From assembly GCA_947085035.1 (NCBI GenBank), contig CAMTUW010000006.1:24313-88312 (forward strand): a DNA stretch of 64,000 bases, in the 5' to 3' direction. The notes under the pieces are model-generated. The model worked only from the letters and a program-made list of their open reading frames with translations. It searched no databases and was not told the DNA's origin. Positions 42,140 through 50,224 of this stretch are shown in pieces; the stretch's first letter is position 1; every line of letters begins with the position of its first letter. Source of the stretch: CAMTUW01 sp947085035 (GTDB lineage Bacteria > Actinomycetota > Coriobacteriia > Anaerosomatales > PHET01). The position numbers were made by a program, and so were the translations under genes.

Positions 42140-43167
42140 CACACACCTCCCGCCAGCACACGCAGTACCGCGTCGGCGAACGCACTTGGAGCCCCGATTG
42201 CGGCGTAACTGTGCGCTCCCGGCACCAGGTAGGTCGTCGCGTACGTCAGAACCAGGGTGGCGAAGGAGAGCAAAGAGAGCACAGCGACCACTCGCCACAT
42301 GCCGCGTCGCCGCAGGTAGAGCCGCGCGTGCAGGTAGGCCGTGTAGAGCAACCACAGCATGATCGACATGTTGACCTTGCCGCTCCACCACCACGACTCC
42401 CCGCTCCACGCGAGAATCGCCCATGGAAAGCCGATGAGCATCCCGAAGGTGAGAGGGAGGTATCCCCAGCGAGCCCATCGGTACGCGGTCGTCTCGAAAG
42501 ACGAGTGACGTTTCGCCAGCATGACGAGTGTGGCGAGGAACGAGAGGGCGAACCCTCCGTAACTCACGAACAGCAGAGGCGGGTGGACCCACATGTACCA
42601 CGTGTTGTAGTAGAAGCGCATCGAGCCGTACATGCCCTGGAAGGCGCTCTGGGCCGCCTGCCCGCCTTGTGCTGTTGCCTGGAGATAGCCCACGAACTGA
42701 CCGATGAACCCCGGAAGAGGCTCGGTGAACGGTTTGCCGGACAGCGCCGCACCAGCGATGAGCAGCGCGGTGAAGAGCATCGCCCCAGGCAGGAGTTCTT
42801 CGCGGTGGCGGCGCATGACGGTGCCCAGCACGGCCACAACGAGCGCCCAGACGAAGAGCTTCTCGGATTCGACCCACAGGGGAACCGCGACACGTCCCAC
42901 CGCGACGCCGGTCGCGGGATCGATGATCTCGGCGAGCTGCCAGAGCCGGTAATGGAACCACACGAGGACGACTTCACCGGCGAGCAAGACGATCGTGGCT
43001 GCGAGCAGTGCGGGGCTTCTGAGATGACGTGCGGCAGGGACCACAGCAATCGCCGCCAGCACGAGTGCGAGCGCGATGAGCGCGAACTGGTAGGGCGCGC
43101 CGATTCGCGAGAGCGTCTCCAGCAGGGACTGGAGGGATTCGTATGTTGTTGCTGCGGTGGTCTCCAT
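42139..43167 (-). CDS. CcsA/CcmF-like cytochrome c assembly protein with deviant WWD motif
   Basis: 342 residues from ATG 43167 (ATG 43197 also in frame). About eight membrane helices. The helix VHPPLLFVSYGGFALSFLAT matches the conserved HPP-Y-GF segment of CcsA/CcmF heme-handling proteins. The tryptophan-rich loop reads SGESWWWSGKVNMS and is followed by LWLLYTAYLHARL, which aligns with the W-WSWDPKET then WLLYAIYLH pattern of CcsA, but the Asp and Glu are replaced (WSGKV). It probably delivers heme to apocytochromes made elsewhere in the window. Confidence 0.82.
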   Translation of the reverse strand: METTAATTYESLQSLLETLSRIGAPYQFALIALALVLAAIAVVPAARHLRSPALLAATIVLLAGEVVLVWFHYRLWQLAEIIDPATGVAVGRVAVPLWVESEKLFVWALVVAVLGTVMRRHREELLPGAMLFTALLIAGAALSGKPFTEPLPGFIGQFVGYLQATAQGGQAAQSAFQGMYGSMRFYYNTWYMWVHPPLLFVSYGGFALSFLATLVMLAKRHSSFETTAYRWARWGYLPLTFGMLIGFPWAILAWSGESWWWSGKVNMSIMLWLLYTAYLHARLYLRRRGMWRVVAVLSLLSFATLVLTYATTYLVPGAHSYAAIGAPSAFADAVLRVLAGGV

Positions 43168-43275
43168 GCGGCAAGGATAACCCGTTTGCTGGGGCATCGG
43201 TCACACGGTTACACTCCGTCTCTAGGCGTGTTCGCATCCTCGCCACCACCGACCTCGAAGGAGTGCTCGCGAGCC

Positions 43276-44523
43276 GTGTATTCCGGTCGCCTGAAAAAGC
43301 GCATCACCCGCTCGCTCGTCGTCTCGTGGCGGGAGCAGCCCACGCGCTATGACATCGAGGCGCTGCAGGCCAACATCCGCCGCGTGGGGCTCGTCATCCG
43401 GGTTCGCTGGATGCTCGTCGGCGTGCTCGCTGCCTATTCGGTCCTTGCCGGCGGACTCTACGCCACGCACATGGAACTGACACAGCTGCTGAGCCACATG
43501 TTCGTTCCGGCGTTCGCTCTGGGCTTGGTGGTTCTGTACAACATCTTCTACTCGCTCAACTATCGACGTCTGGGCAACATCGCCGTCTGGAACAACCTGC
43601 AACTGGGGCTCGATGCGCTCGTCGTCACTGTGTTGGTGTATTTCAGCGGCGGTGCCAACTCGTGGTTCTGGACGATGTATGCGCTCTTCATCTTCGAGGC
43701 CGCTGCGATCCTGCCTCGCTCGAAAGACACATGGCTGCACGCCCTGTTCAGCTGTGCGCTGCTCGGTATGGTCGAGTGGTCCGAGTTCGCGGGCTTATTG
43801 CCTCACATAGTCATCCCATTCACGGGCACCGACTTCTACCAAGACGTCGTGTTCGTCTCCGTGCGCTATCTGTGGCAGGTCGCGGTCCTGCTCGGCATGG
43901 CCTCGGTTTCGACGCTCATCGTTGGTCAGCTGAGACGCGATCTGTCTTCGCGCCTCTCGCAAGGGATCCTTGACGAGGCGACGGGGCTGTACTCGCGGCC
44001 CTACCTCATGAAGGCGTTCGCCGCCGAGGCCCATAGGGCTCAGCGTGACCAGCGGCCGCTTCATGTGGCGCTCATCGACATCGATCGGTTCGGCGAGTTC
44101 AACACGAAATTCGGAATCGACGCTGGTGACAGGATGCTTTCTGCGCTCGCGAGCATGATGTCGCAGATGATCGCTCCTGCCGGAGCCACGACTCAGACCG
44201 GGAACCTCGCGGCGCGCTATGGCGGCGAGGAGTTCTGCGTGCTGCTCTCGGAGACCGAGGTCATGGGCGAGGCGTTCTCGCGAGAGGACGCGGTCGCGTT
44301 CGCCGAGAGACTTCGGGAGGCCGCCGCCAACGTGGTGATCGATGACGCCCGCGTGACGGTCTCGGTGGGCGTCGCGTCGTTTCCCGAAGACGGCATGACC
44401 TCTGAAGAGCTGCTCGATGCAGCCGACGCCGCGTTGGCATGCGCGGTCGAGATGGGAGGCAACCAAGTGGTCAGCACGGTTGACTGTCCTGGGGCGATGG
44501 CGGCCAGAGTCCTCGCGACATGA
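43276..44523 (+). CDS. Membrane-bound GGDEF diguanylate cyclase
   Basis: 415 residues from GTG 43276, with AAGGAG 12 nt upstream; no better start is visible. Six membrane helices (about 45-215) in a MASE-like sensor, then a GGDEF domain (about 235-400): GLYSRPYLMKAF, ALIDIDRFGEFNTKFG.DAGD, active-site RYGGEEFCVLL (GGEEF). The inhibitory RxxD motif is not obvious. Makes cyclic di-GMP. Overlaps the next gene (ATGA). Confidence 0.9.
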   Translation: MYSGRLKKRITRSLVVSWREQPTRYDIEALQANIRRVGLVIRVRWMLVGVLAAYSVLAGGLYATHMELTQLLSHMFVPAFALGLVVLYNIFYSLNYRRLGNIAVWNNLQLGLDALVVTVLVYFSGGANSWFWTMYALFIFEAAAILPRSKDTWLHALFSCALLGMVEWSEFAGLLPHIVIPFTGTDFYQDVVFVSVRYLWQVAVLLGMASVSTLIVGQLRRDLSSRLSQGILDEATGLYSRPYLMKAFAAEAHRAQRDQRPLHVALIDIDRFGEFNTKFGIDAGDRMLSALASMMSQMIAPAGATTQTGNLAARYGGEEFCVLLSETEVMGEAFSREDAVAFAERLREAAANVVIDDARVTVSVGVASFPEDGMTSEELLDAADAALACAVEMGGNQVVSTVDCPGAMAARVLAT

Positions 44524-45203
44524 CTCTCGCAGAGCGCGTGTCCCGATGGTCTGTGGCTGCGATGCTCATGGTCCTCGCGGTGCTTCTTGCTCTTCAGCCG
44601 CTCATGCTGCCAGCTTTCACCCAGACACTCGTCGAGCGCTTCTCGTCGAACGAGGAGACCGGCTTGTCCGATGCCGAGGCGGCCGCAATCGCCGAACAGG
44701 TGCGGGCGTTCGTCGTCGAAGGAACCGGTTCGCTACCTGAACGTGTGGGGTCACGTGCGGGCTTCGACACCCGAGCCATCGAACACCTGGTGGACGTGCG
44801 TGAAGTGATGTCGGCAGCACGTCTCGCCACAGGTGGCCTGACTCTGCTCGCCGTCGTGTGGCTGACATTCGGTCTGGCGAGGAGACGTCTGCGCCAGATG
44901 ACTCGAACGCTGCGCGCCGCCGCGCGGATGGCGATCGGGTTCCCGCTGGTAGTCATGCTGGTGGGGCTACTCGCTTTCGATGCGGTCTTCGCGGGTTTTC
45001 ACGCTCTGTTCTTCAGCGCCGGGACGTGGGTGTTCCCGTACGATTCGCTTCTGATCCAGCTCTTTCCCGAGCCGTTCTGGGCGCTCGCTGCGGTGTCGTG
45101 GGGCGTGTTTGTCGTGGTGTTCGGTCTGCTGTTCGGCCTTGCGAGCGTCTCGCTCGGGCGTCTCGTGAGTACGCCGCCCACCGAATCCGCATCGGGAATG
45201 TGA
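44520..45203 (+). CDS. DUF1461 integral membrane protein
   Basis: 227 residues with four helices and the DUF1461 signatures: ERFSSNEETGLSDAEAAAI, AIEHLVDVREVM, FHALFFSAGTWVFPYDSLLI and LFPEPFWALA. Function of the family is unknown; it is found in Gram-positive bacteria. ATG overlaps the stop of the GGDEF gene, so the two are co-translated. Confidence 0.88.
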   Translation: MTLAERVSRWSVAAMLMVLAVLLALQPLMLPAFTQTLVERFSSNEETGLSDAEAAAIAEQVRAFVVEGTGSLPERVGSRAGFDTRAIEHLVDVREVMSAARLATGGLTLLAVVWLTFGLARRRLRQMTRTLRAAARMAIGFPLVVMLVGLLAFDAVFAGFHALFFSAGTWVFPYDSLLIQLFPEPFWALAAVSWGVFVVVFGLLFGLASVSLGRLVSTPPTESASGM

Positions 45204-45254
45204 GTGCGAAGCCGTGACAAACGGGGTTGCAGGTGCAAGACTCTCATACGAGCG

Positions 45255-45320
45255 GGCATCGGAGCCCGACCACAGGGGAACGACCGCCAAGGCCCACCAC
45301 CCGGTGAAACGGCCTGCGGT
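45255..45320 (+). promoter_or_regulatory. Structured 5' leader of the DUF5679 gene
   Basis: Two hairpins precede the ribosome binding site: CGGGC/GCCCG around 45254-45269, and a long three-part stem in which ACCGC (45283-45287) pairs with GCGGT (45316-45320), AGGCC with GGCCT, and CACC with GGTG. No known riboswitch family was recognised; it may be a regulated leader. Confidence 0.45.
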
Positions 45321-45344
45321 TGAATGAAAAGGAGGTGTCTGCGA

Positions 45345-45494
45345 ATGGCAGCCAAGGAAGGTTATTGCGTCAAGTGCAAGGCCAAGAGGGAGATTCAGGA
45401 CGCCCAGGAGATCACGATGAAGAACGGTCGCCCGGCGACCCAGGGCCTGTGCCCCGAGTGCGGCACCAAGATCTTCAAGATCGGCAAGTCCTAG
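45345..45494 (+). CDS. DUF5679-like zinc-ribbon protein
   Basis: 49 residues: KEGYCVKCKAKREIQDAQEI, TMKNGRPATQGLCPECGTKI. Two CXXC pairs form a rubredoxin-like zinc ribbon; the small, basic, highly conserved form is typical of DUF5679 proteins of actinobacteria. AAAAGGAGGTG lies 9 nt before the ATG. A terminator follows. Function unknown. Confidence 0.87.
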   Translation: MAAKEGYCVKCKAKREIQDAQEITMKNGRPATQGLCPECGTKIFKIGKS

Positions 45495-45522
45495 ATCGTA
45501 TCTCCTGTTTCATTTTCGCGGG

Positions 45523-45549
45523 CGCCGCAGGACCATCGGGTCGGCGGCG
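45523..45549 (+). terminator. Intrinsic terminator after the DUF5679 gene
   Basis: CGCCGC-AG-GACC / GGTC-G-GCGGCG stem (10 pairs with a small internal loop), ATCG loop, then TTCGTGTTTTCC. Confidence 0.7.
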
Positions 45550-45645
45550 TTCGTGTTTTCCGATGTTGCATTCACCGCGCGGCAGGCGTAGCTTCATGCA
45601 GATGTTTCTTGTGGGCTCCGCATTCGACAGGGGGTTGGCGACTCG

Positions 45646-46287
45646 ATGAACGTCATTGTGGTGGGGTGCGGCCGCGTAGGCTCACAGTTGGCCACCCTGC
45701 TCTCAGTCGACGGCCACAACGTCAGTGTCATCGACAAGAACCCTGACTCCTTCCGACGCCTCGGCACCACCTTCAACGGAGTCACGATTCGGGGTCTGGG
45801 TTTCGACGAGGAGGCGCTCCAAGAAGCGGGCATCGAGGAATGCGACGCGTTCGCGGCGGTCACGAACCTCGACAACACCAATCTCATGGCGGCCGAGGTG
45901 GCGCGCAAGATATTCGGTGTGCCGCACGTCGTGGCGCGTCTCTACAATCCGCAGCGTGAACGCACCTACCAGCAACTTGATCTCGACTACGTCTGCGGTA
46001 CGACGCTCGTCGCCGAGAGTCTTCTCGACAAGATCAAGTCCGGACACGGGCACCATGTCGACTCATTCGGAGACGTCGAGATCGTGGTCTTCAAGCTGCG
46101 CGCGGACGCTGCGGGCAAGCGAGTCAGAGAGATGTTCCTCGAGGGGCAGATACTCCCCGCGATCATCGCTCGCGGCAATCAGACGTTCATCCCTTCGCTC
46201 GACACGGAGTTCCGACTGGGCGACGTGGTGCGAGTGGCCGTCAAGAACGAGTCCGTCCACAAGCTCACTCGCTTCATGGAGGAGTAG
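45646..46287 (+). CDS. trkA: TrkA-family potassium uptake regulator 1
   Basis: 213 residues. RCK domain with Rossmann nucleotide-binding loop VVGCGRVGSQLATLL (5-19) and acidic strand end VIDKNPDSFRRL, then an RCK-C domain (about 135-213, FKLRADAAGKRVREM). Controls gating of a Trk/Ktr K+ channel by NAD(H)/ATP binding. The adjacent second TrkA gene suggests a heteromeric ring; no membrane subunit is in the window. Confidence 0.92.
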   Translation: MNVIVVGCGRVGSQLATLLSVDGHNVSVIDKNPDSFRRLGTTFNGVTIRGLGFDEEALQEAGIEECDAFAAVTNLDNTNLMAAEVARKIFGVPHVVARLYNPQRERTYQQLDLDYVCGTTLVAESLLDKIKSGHGHHVDSFGDVEIVVFKLRADAAGKRVREMFLEGQILPAIIARGNQTFIPSLDTEFRLGDVVRVAVKNESVHKLTRFMEE

Positions 46288-46289
46288 CC

Positions 46290-46958
46290 GTGTACATCGT
46301 GATCAATGGCGGGGGCAAGGTCGCCTCGTATCTGGCTCGGACGCTGGTCGAGGCCGGGCACGACGTCGCGGTGATCGAGAGGCGCGCCGACGTCGTGGAC
46401 AAGCTCGTTGCTGAGCTGCCTAGGCGCGCGCTCATCATCTTGGGCGACGGGTGTGACGCGCAGTTCCAAGACGATGCGGGGGCCGCGAAGGCCGACGTGT
46501 TCGCGTCTGTGACCGGAGACGACGATGACAACCTGGTGGCCTGTCAGCTCGCGAAGGTGGCGTTCGGAGTGCCGCGTACCATCAGCCGAGTGAACAACCC
46601 GAAGAACGAGCACATCTTCAACGCGCTCGGCATCGAGGCCATCTCCTCGACAACGATCATCAGCCGCATGATCGAGGAGGAGGCCACGGTCGGCGATATC
46701 CACACGCTCGCGACGTTGCGCAAAGGCGACATGGCGATCGTCGAGATACAGCTCCCGGTGGACCGGTGTGTGGTGTGCAACAAGCCGGTCTCCTCGCTTG
46801 CTCTTCCGAAAGACTCGGTCCTGATCGCAGTCATCCGGTCTGACGAGAGCGTCGAGACGGTCCACGGTGACACGGAGCTCGGTCCCGGAGACACCGTCAT
46901 AGCATTCACGGGTGTCGCTTCGGAAAGGGCACTCAAGAAAGTCTTGACGGGAGTGTAG
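46290..46958 (+). CDS. trkA: TrkA-family potassium uptake regulator 2
   Basis: 222 residues from GTG, 2 nt after the first trkA. Nucleotide loop INGGGKVASYLARTLVEAGH (GGGxxxxxLA), then AVIERRADVVDKL, RCK-N and RCK-C parts. A CVVC pair (DRCVVCNKPV) in the C-terminal domain may bind metal. Paired TrkA proteins are common in actinobacteria. Confidence 0.92.
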   Translation: MYIVINGGGKVASYLARTLVEAGHDVAVIERRADVVDKLVAELPRRALIILGDGCDAQFQDDAGAAKADVFASVTGDDDDNLVACQLAKVAFGVPRTISRVNNPKNEHIFNALGIEAISSTTIISRMIEEEATVGDIHTLATLRKGDMAIVEIQLPVDRCVVCNKPVSSLALPKDSVLIAVIRSDESVETVHGDTELGPGDTVIAFTGVASERALKKVLTGV

Positions 46959-46995
46959 GCTCGGCGGCCGCAGGACACACGCGGTGGCGCGCAGT

Positions 46996-47025
46996 TTGCC
47001 CGCGCTGAGCAGGCTGGTTTACACT
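46996..47025 (+). promoter_or_regulatory. Promoter of tRNA-Gly
   Basis: TTGCCC (46996-47001) and TACACT (47020-47025) with an 18-bp spacer, start near 47032, immediately upstream of the tRNA. Confidence 0.5.
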
Positions 47026-47035
47026 TCCGCTGCAT

Positions 47036-47110
47036 GCGGGTGTAGTTCAATGGTAGAGCGTCAGCTTCCCAAGCTGAAAGTTGCCGGTTCGAGTCCGGTC
47101 ACCCGCTCCA
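47036..47110 (+). tRNA. tRNA-Gly(CCC)
   Basis: 75 nt cloverleaf: acceptor GCGGGTG/CACCCGC, D-arm with TAGTTCAATGGTAGA, anticodon stem TCAGC/GCTGA with loop TTCCCAA (anticodon CCC, reads GGG), T-arm with GGTTCGAGTCC, and an encoded CCA end at 47108-47110. Confidence 0.97.
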
Positions 47111-47217
47111 TGCGACTTTTTTTCGGCGGCGTGCAGGAATCCTGAAACCAAGAGCGAACAAGTGTTCGTAATGGCCCCTCGCCCCCGCTCCCATCTCATC
47201 GAGGTGGGGTGTTTCGA

Positions 47218-48285
47218 ATGAGGTTCACGAGATTCGTGGCGGCTTGCGTCGCCGCCGTCCTGTTCGGTTCTACCGCGGCGATCGCTGTGCCCGTCGGTGC
47301 CGGGGTGCTCCTCGGGTTCGGCGACAGATACTCGCTTCGCGCCGGCGAGACCTCGCTCCACCGAGGCGTCGATGTGGCGTGTCAGCCGGGCGACGCGGTG
47401 TTCTCGCCACTGGCGGGTGAGATCTCGTTCGTGGGCAGGGTGCCTGCAACGGCTGGGGGCACCATGCTCGCGGTCAGCGTGATCACCGAGGCCGGCACCA
47501 TCACTTTGATGCCGTTCTCCGAGGCCCACGTGAAGCGGGGCCAGAGCATCTCGGCAGGCGAGCGAATCGGCACAGCCGCCGGATTCGGGGACGCGTCGAG
47601 TGCAGAGCCGCACCTTCACGTTGGCCTGAAACGCGGATCGCTCTATCTCGATCCATCAGAGCTGCTCGTCGCTCCTCCTGTGCCTGAGGCGGACAGATCG
47701 CCGGAGCCGGGTGTGGCGGTGATCGTGGAGTCGCCGGCGCCATCCCCTGCAGGACAAGGCGTCGCCGTCGTGCCCGCGCAAGGCGCACTTCAGCCCGCAG
47801 GCGCCGGAGTCGCGGTCTTGCAGCCGGGGGTAGCGGTCGTGCGCTCGGGTGTGGCAGTAGTGCACCCGGGCGTGGTGACGGCGCCAGCCCCAGGCGGATC
47901 GATCGCGGGCGTTGCACCAGATACGGTGAGTGGCGCGGTCGACGCGGGAGTGCGCGTATTGTCGCCGATCGGCGCCGAGGCGCCCGGGAGACCGGTCGTG
48001 ACCGCGAGCCCGCTTCGGCGACTGGGTGACGCGGCGGCCGAGCGGATTCTGTCCGCGAACAAGGTCAGTCCGGCCGGAGTTGCGGCGATCCTGGTCGCCC
48101 TTGTCGCCTGCGCTCTGCTCTTCTCCGTCCGCACCCTTCAGCGGCGCGTCCTTTCCTCTACCGTGTCAGACCGGCTGGGATACTTGTTGCAGCACCTGAA
48201 AGCCGGTGATACACTACGCGGGCTCACATCCTGCCCCGGGCCGCTGCCTTCACAGTCCCGGGGCCGAATAGCCCAGGGGAGGTGA
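47218..48285 (+). CDS. Secreted M23 (LytM) peptidase-like protein with valine-rich repeats
   Basis: 355 residues from ATG 47218 (GAGGTGGGG upstream). Signal peptide 1-27. Peptidase M23 fold at about 35-145 with the ligands in SLHRGVDVAC and EPHLHVGL; the first His-x(3)-Asp set is present. It is followed by an unusual Val/Ala/Pro stretch of GVAV repeats (about 165-225), then a membrane helix near 275-300 (AGVAAILVALVACALLF) and a basic tail. The usual role is cleavage of peptidoglycan cross-bridges; the fold could also be a non-enzymatic adaptor. Upstream of rpsF by 4 nt. Confidence 0.85.
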   Translation: MRFTRFVAACVAAVLFGSTAAIAVPVGAGVLLGFGDRYSLRAGETSLHRGVDVACQPGDAVFSPLAGEISFVGRVPATAGGTMLAVSVITEAGTITLMPFSEAHVKRGQSISAGERIGTAAGFGDASSAEPHLHVGLKRGSLYLDPSELLVAPPVPEADRSPEPGVAVIVESPAPSPAGQGVAVVPAQGALQPAGAGVAVLQPGVAVVRSGVAVVHPGVVTAPAPGGSIAGVAPDTVSGAVDAGVRVLSPIGAEAPGRPVVTASPLRRLGDAAAERILSANKVSPAGVAAILVALVACALLFSVRTLQRRVLSSTVSDRLGYLLQHLKAGDTLRGLTSCPGPLPSQSRGRIAQGR

Positions 48286-48289
48286 CAAC

Positions 48290-48583
48290 GTGAAGGCTTA
48301 CGAACTACTGCTTTTGATCAATCCCTCGCTCGACGAGGAATCCCGTGCTGCCCTCCTTGAGAAGTTTCAGGGAGTGATTCTTGCAGACGGGGGCGTCGTG
48401 GACAAAGTCGATCTGTGGGGCAAGCGCCGTCTTGCATTCGAGATCGACAAGATCACCGATGGTGACTACACACTCATCGATTTCCACACCGCGCCGGCCG
48501 CCATCGCCGAGCTGGATCGGGTGCTGCACATCACCGATTCCGTACTCCGCTACATGATCGTGCGACGCGAGGACAGAGAATAG
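48290..48583 (+). CDS. rpsF: 30S ribosomal protein S6
   Basis: 97 residues: YELLLLINPSLDEESRAALL and GKRRLAFEIDKITDGDYTLI match S6. Binds S18 and 16S rRNA. GTG start with GGGGAGGTG upstream. Opens the conserved rpsF-ssb-rpsR-rplI-dnaB cluster. Confidence 0.97.
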   Translation: MKAYELLLLINPSLDEESRAALLEKFQGVILADGGVVDKVDLWGKRRLAFEIDKITDGDYTLIDFHTAPAAIAELDRVLHITDSVLRYMIVRREDRE

Positions 48584-48653
48584 GTCCAGCACGCCGATAC
48601 TGCGGAGGCGGATCAAATCCGTATCCGTGAACAGCTTAAGGTGGTTTGAAGAG

Positions 48654-49082
48654 ATGAGTATCAACAGAGTCGTCATCAGTGGGAATCTCACTCGTGATCC
48701 CGAGTTGCGCGCGACCGCAGGCGGTATGGCGGTGCTCCAGCTTGGCATCGCGGTGAACGACCGCCGCAAGAACTCGCAGTCGGGTGAGTGGGAAGATGTC
48801 CCCAACTTCTTCGATGTCGTGGTGTTCGGACAGCGTGGCGAGTCGATCTCGAAGTTCCTCTCCAAGGGGAGCAAGGTCGCGATCGAGGGTAAGCTGCGCT
48901 GGAGTTCTTGGGATGACAAGACCACGGGTGCCAAGCGCTCGAAGGTCGAGATCATCGCAGACGACATCGAGTTCATGTCAACGCGCGGAGAAGGCGGCGG
49001 CTCCGGTGGAGGCTACAGCGCTCCCACCAAGCCCGAGGCCGACTCCGGTTCCGAGACGTTTGAAGACGACATTCCGTTCTAG
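48654..49082 (+). CDS. ssb: Single-stranded DNA-binding protein
   Basis: 142 residues. OB fold at 1-105 ([53 protein letters not shown]), short Gly/Ser linker, and the acidic tail ending DDIPF that recruits repair and replication partners. The start after GGTGGTTTGAAGAG is supported by the [10 protein letters not shown]-terminus. Between rpsF and rpsR. Confidence 0.97.
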   Translation: MSINRVVISGNLTRDPELRATAGGMAVLQLGIAVNDRRKNSQSGEWEDVPNFFDVVVFGQRGESISKFLSKGSKVAIEGKLRWSSWDDKTTGAKRSKVEIIADDIEFMSTRGEGGGSGGGYSAPTKPEADSGSETFEDDIPF

Positions 49083-49153
49083 CGAACGACCGGCGTCCGC
49101 CCGGACGCCACTATCGAGCCCCGCGAGATTTCGCGGAAGGAGGGTCAGAGAAC

Positions 49154-49411
49154 ATGTCCGATTATGGTCGCAAGCCGCGACGCAAGTACTGCCAGTTCTG
49201 CAAGGACCACGCGGAGTACATCGACTACAAGGACTCGCAGATGCTGCGCAAGTTCATGACGGACCGTGGCAAGATCAAGCCGCGTCGCGTGTCAGGCAAC
49301 TGCGCGCAGCATCAGCATAGGCTGTCCACCGCCATCAAGCGGGCGCGTGAGATGGCGTTGCTTCCCTACACCGTGCCCGTAATCAGTAACCGCATCGGCA
49401 AGGGCCGTTAG
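49154..49411 (+). CDS. rpsR: 30S ribosomal protein S18
   Basis: 85 residues: [56 protein letters not shown]. The Cys/Cys/Cys/His arrangement (CQFC, NCAQHQH) is of the zinc-binding C+ type of S18. AAGGAGGGTC upstream. Confidence 0.97.
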   Translation: MSDYGRKPRRKYCQFCKDHAEYIDYKDSQMLRKFMTDRGKIKPRRVSGNCAQHQHRLSTAIKRAREMALLPYTVPVISNRIGKGR

Positions 49412-49435
49412 CCCGCCGCCCCTGGAGGAGAAGCC

Positions 49436-49963
49436 ATGAAGGTCATCCTGACTCAGGAGCTGAGAGGCCGCGGCGGCGAGGGCGACGTCATTGATGTCGC
49501 TCGCGGGTTCGCGGTCAACTACCTGTTGCCACGCAACTTCGCCATTCAGGCGACGCCGGGCAACTTGAAGCAGCTCGAGCAGCGTAAGCACAACATCACG
49601 AAGCGCGAGGAGCAGCGTATCGGCAGTGCCGAGACGTTCGCTACGTCGCTCGACGGCAAGACTGTCGTCATCGCCGCGAAGGTGGGCGAAGAGGGTCGTT
49701 TGTTCGGTTCAGTCACAGCGGCCATGGTGCACGAGGCGATCCTCGAGCAGCTGGGCGTCGACGTGGACCGACGCAAGATCGAGACGCACGGTCACATCAA
49801 GATGGCCGGGGCGCATGTCGTCGACATCTCCGTGTACCGCGAGATCAAGGTGCAGGTGACCGTCGAGGTCGTCGCCGAGGGCACTGCTGTCGCCACGCCG
49901 ACCGCAGAGGTCGACGAGACCATCGAAGAGGCCACTGAAGCGGTTGAAGAAGCCGCCGAGTAG
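49436..49963 (+). CDS. rplI: 50S ribosomal protein L9
   Basis: 175 residues. N-terminal domain MKVILTQELRGRGGEGDVID and VNYLLPRNFAIQAT, central helix, C-terminal domain (KVGEEGRLFGSVTAAMVHEA), then an extra acidic tail of about 25 residues (TIEEATEAVEEAAE). A strong hairpin follows. Confidence 0.97.
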   Translation: MKVILTQELRGRGGEGDVIDVARGFAVNYLLPRNFAIQATPGNLKQLEQRKHNITKREEQRIGSAETFATSLDGKTVVIAAKVGEEGRLFGSVTAAMVHEAILEQLGVDVDRRKIETHGHIKMAGAHVVDISVYREIKVQVTVEVVAEGTAVATPTAEVDETIEEATEAVEEAAE

Positions 49964-49985
49964 CTGAAGCGTCACACAGGTGTCG

Positions 49986-50020
49986 AGTCCGGACCGTCCT
50001 GATTCAGGGCGGTCCGGACT
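49986..50020 (+). terminator. Terminator hairpin after rplI
   Basis: AGTCCGGACCGTCC (49986-49999) pairs with GGGCGGTCCGGACT (50007-50020), 14 bp with one G-U pair and a 7-nt loop, 22 nt after the rplI stop. Confidence 0.7.
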
Positions 50021-50224
50021 GTCTTCCGGGCTGTCTTCGGGTCGATCACACGGTGACGGTGTTCTGTGGATGCAGGGGATAACAAGCATTCATGCTGGCA
50101 GCGGCGACGCGTCATCCACCTCGGGCTGTGGACGACTACCAGTGCACGTACATCCCGCAGGCGTGCGCGCTATCATCATTCAGGAACATGTCCACACAGT
50201 GATGCGAGGGGGTCGGGGCGGGTC

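Noticed and set aside
41501..42961. 486-residue minus-strand frame covering the CcsA partner and part of ccsA
   Set aside because: Upstream of 42139 it is out of frame with the CcsA-like protein, which has clear helices and motifs; only the part from ATG 42139 is a gene.
42211..43275. N-terminal extension of the GGDEF frame by 355 residues
   Set aside because: It runs antisense through the ccsA-like gene and has shadow composition; membrane sensor sequence begins only after GTG 43276.
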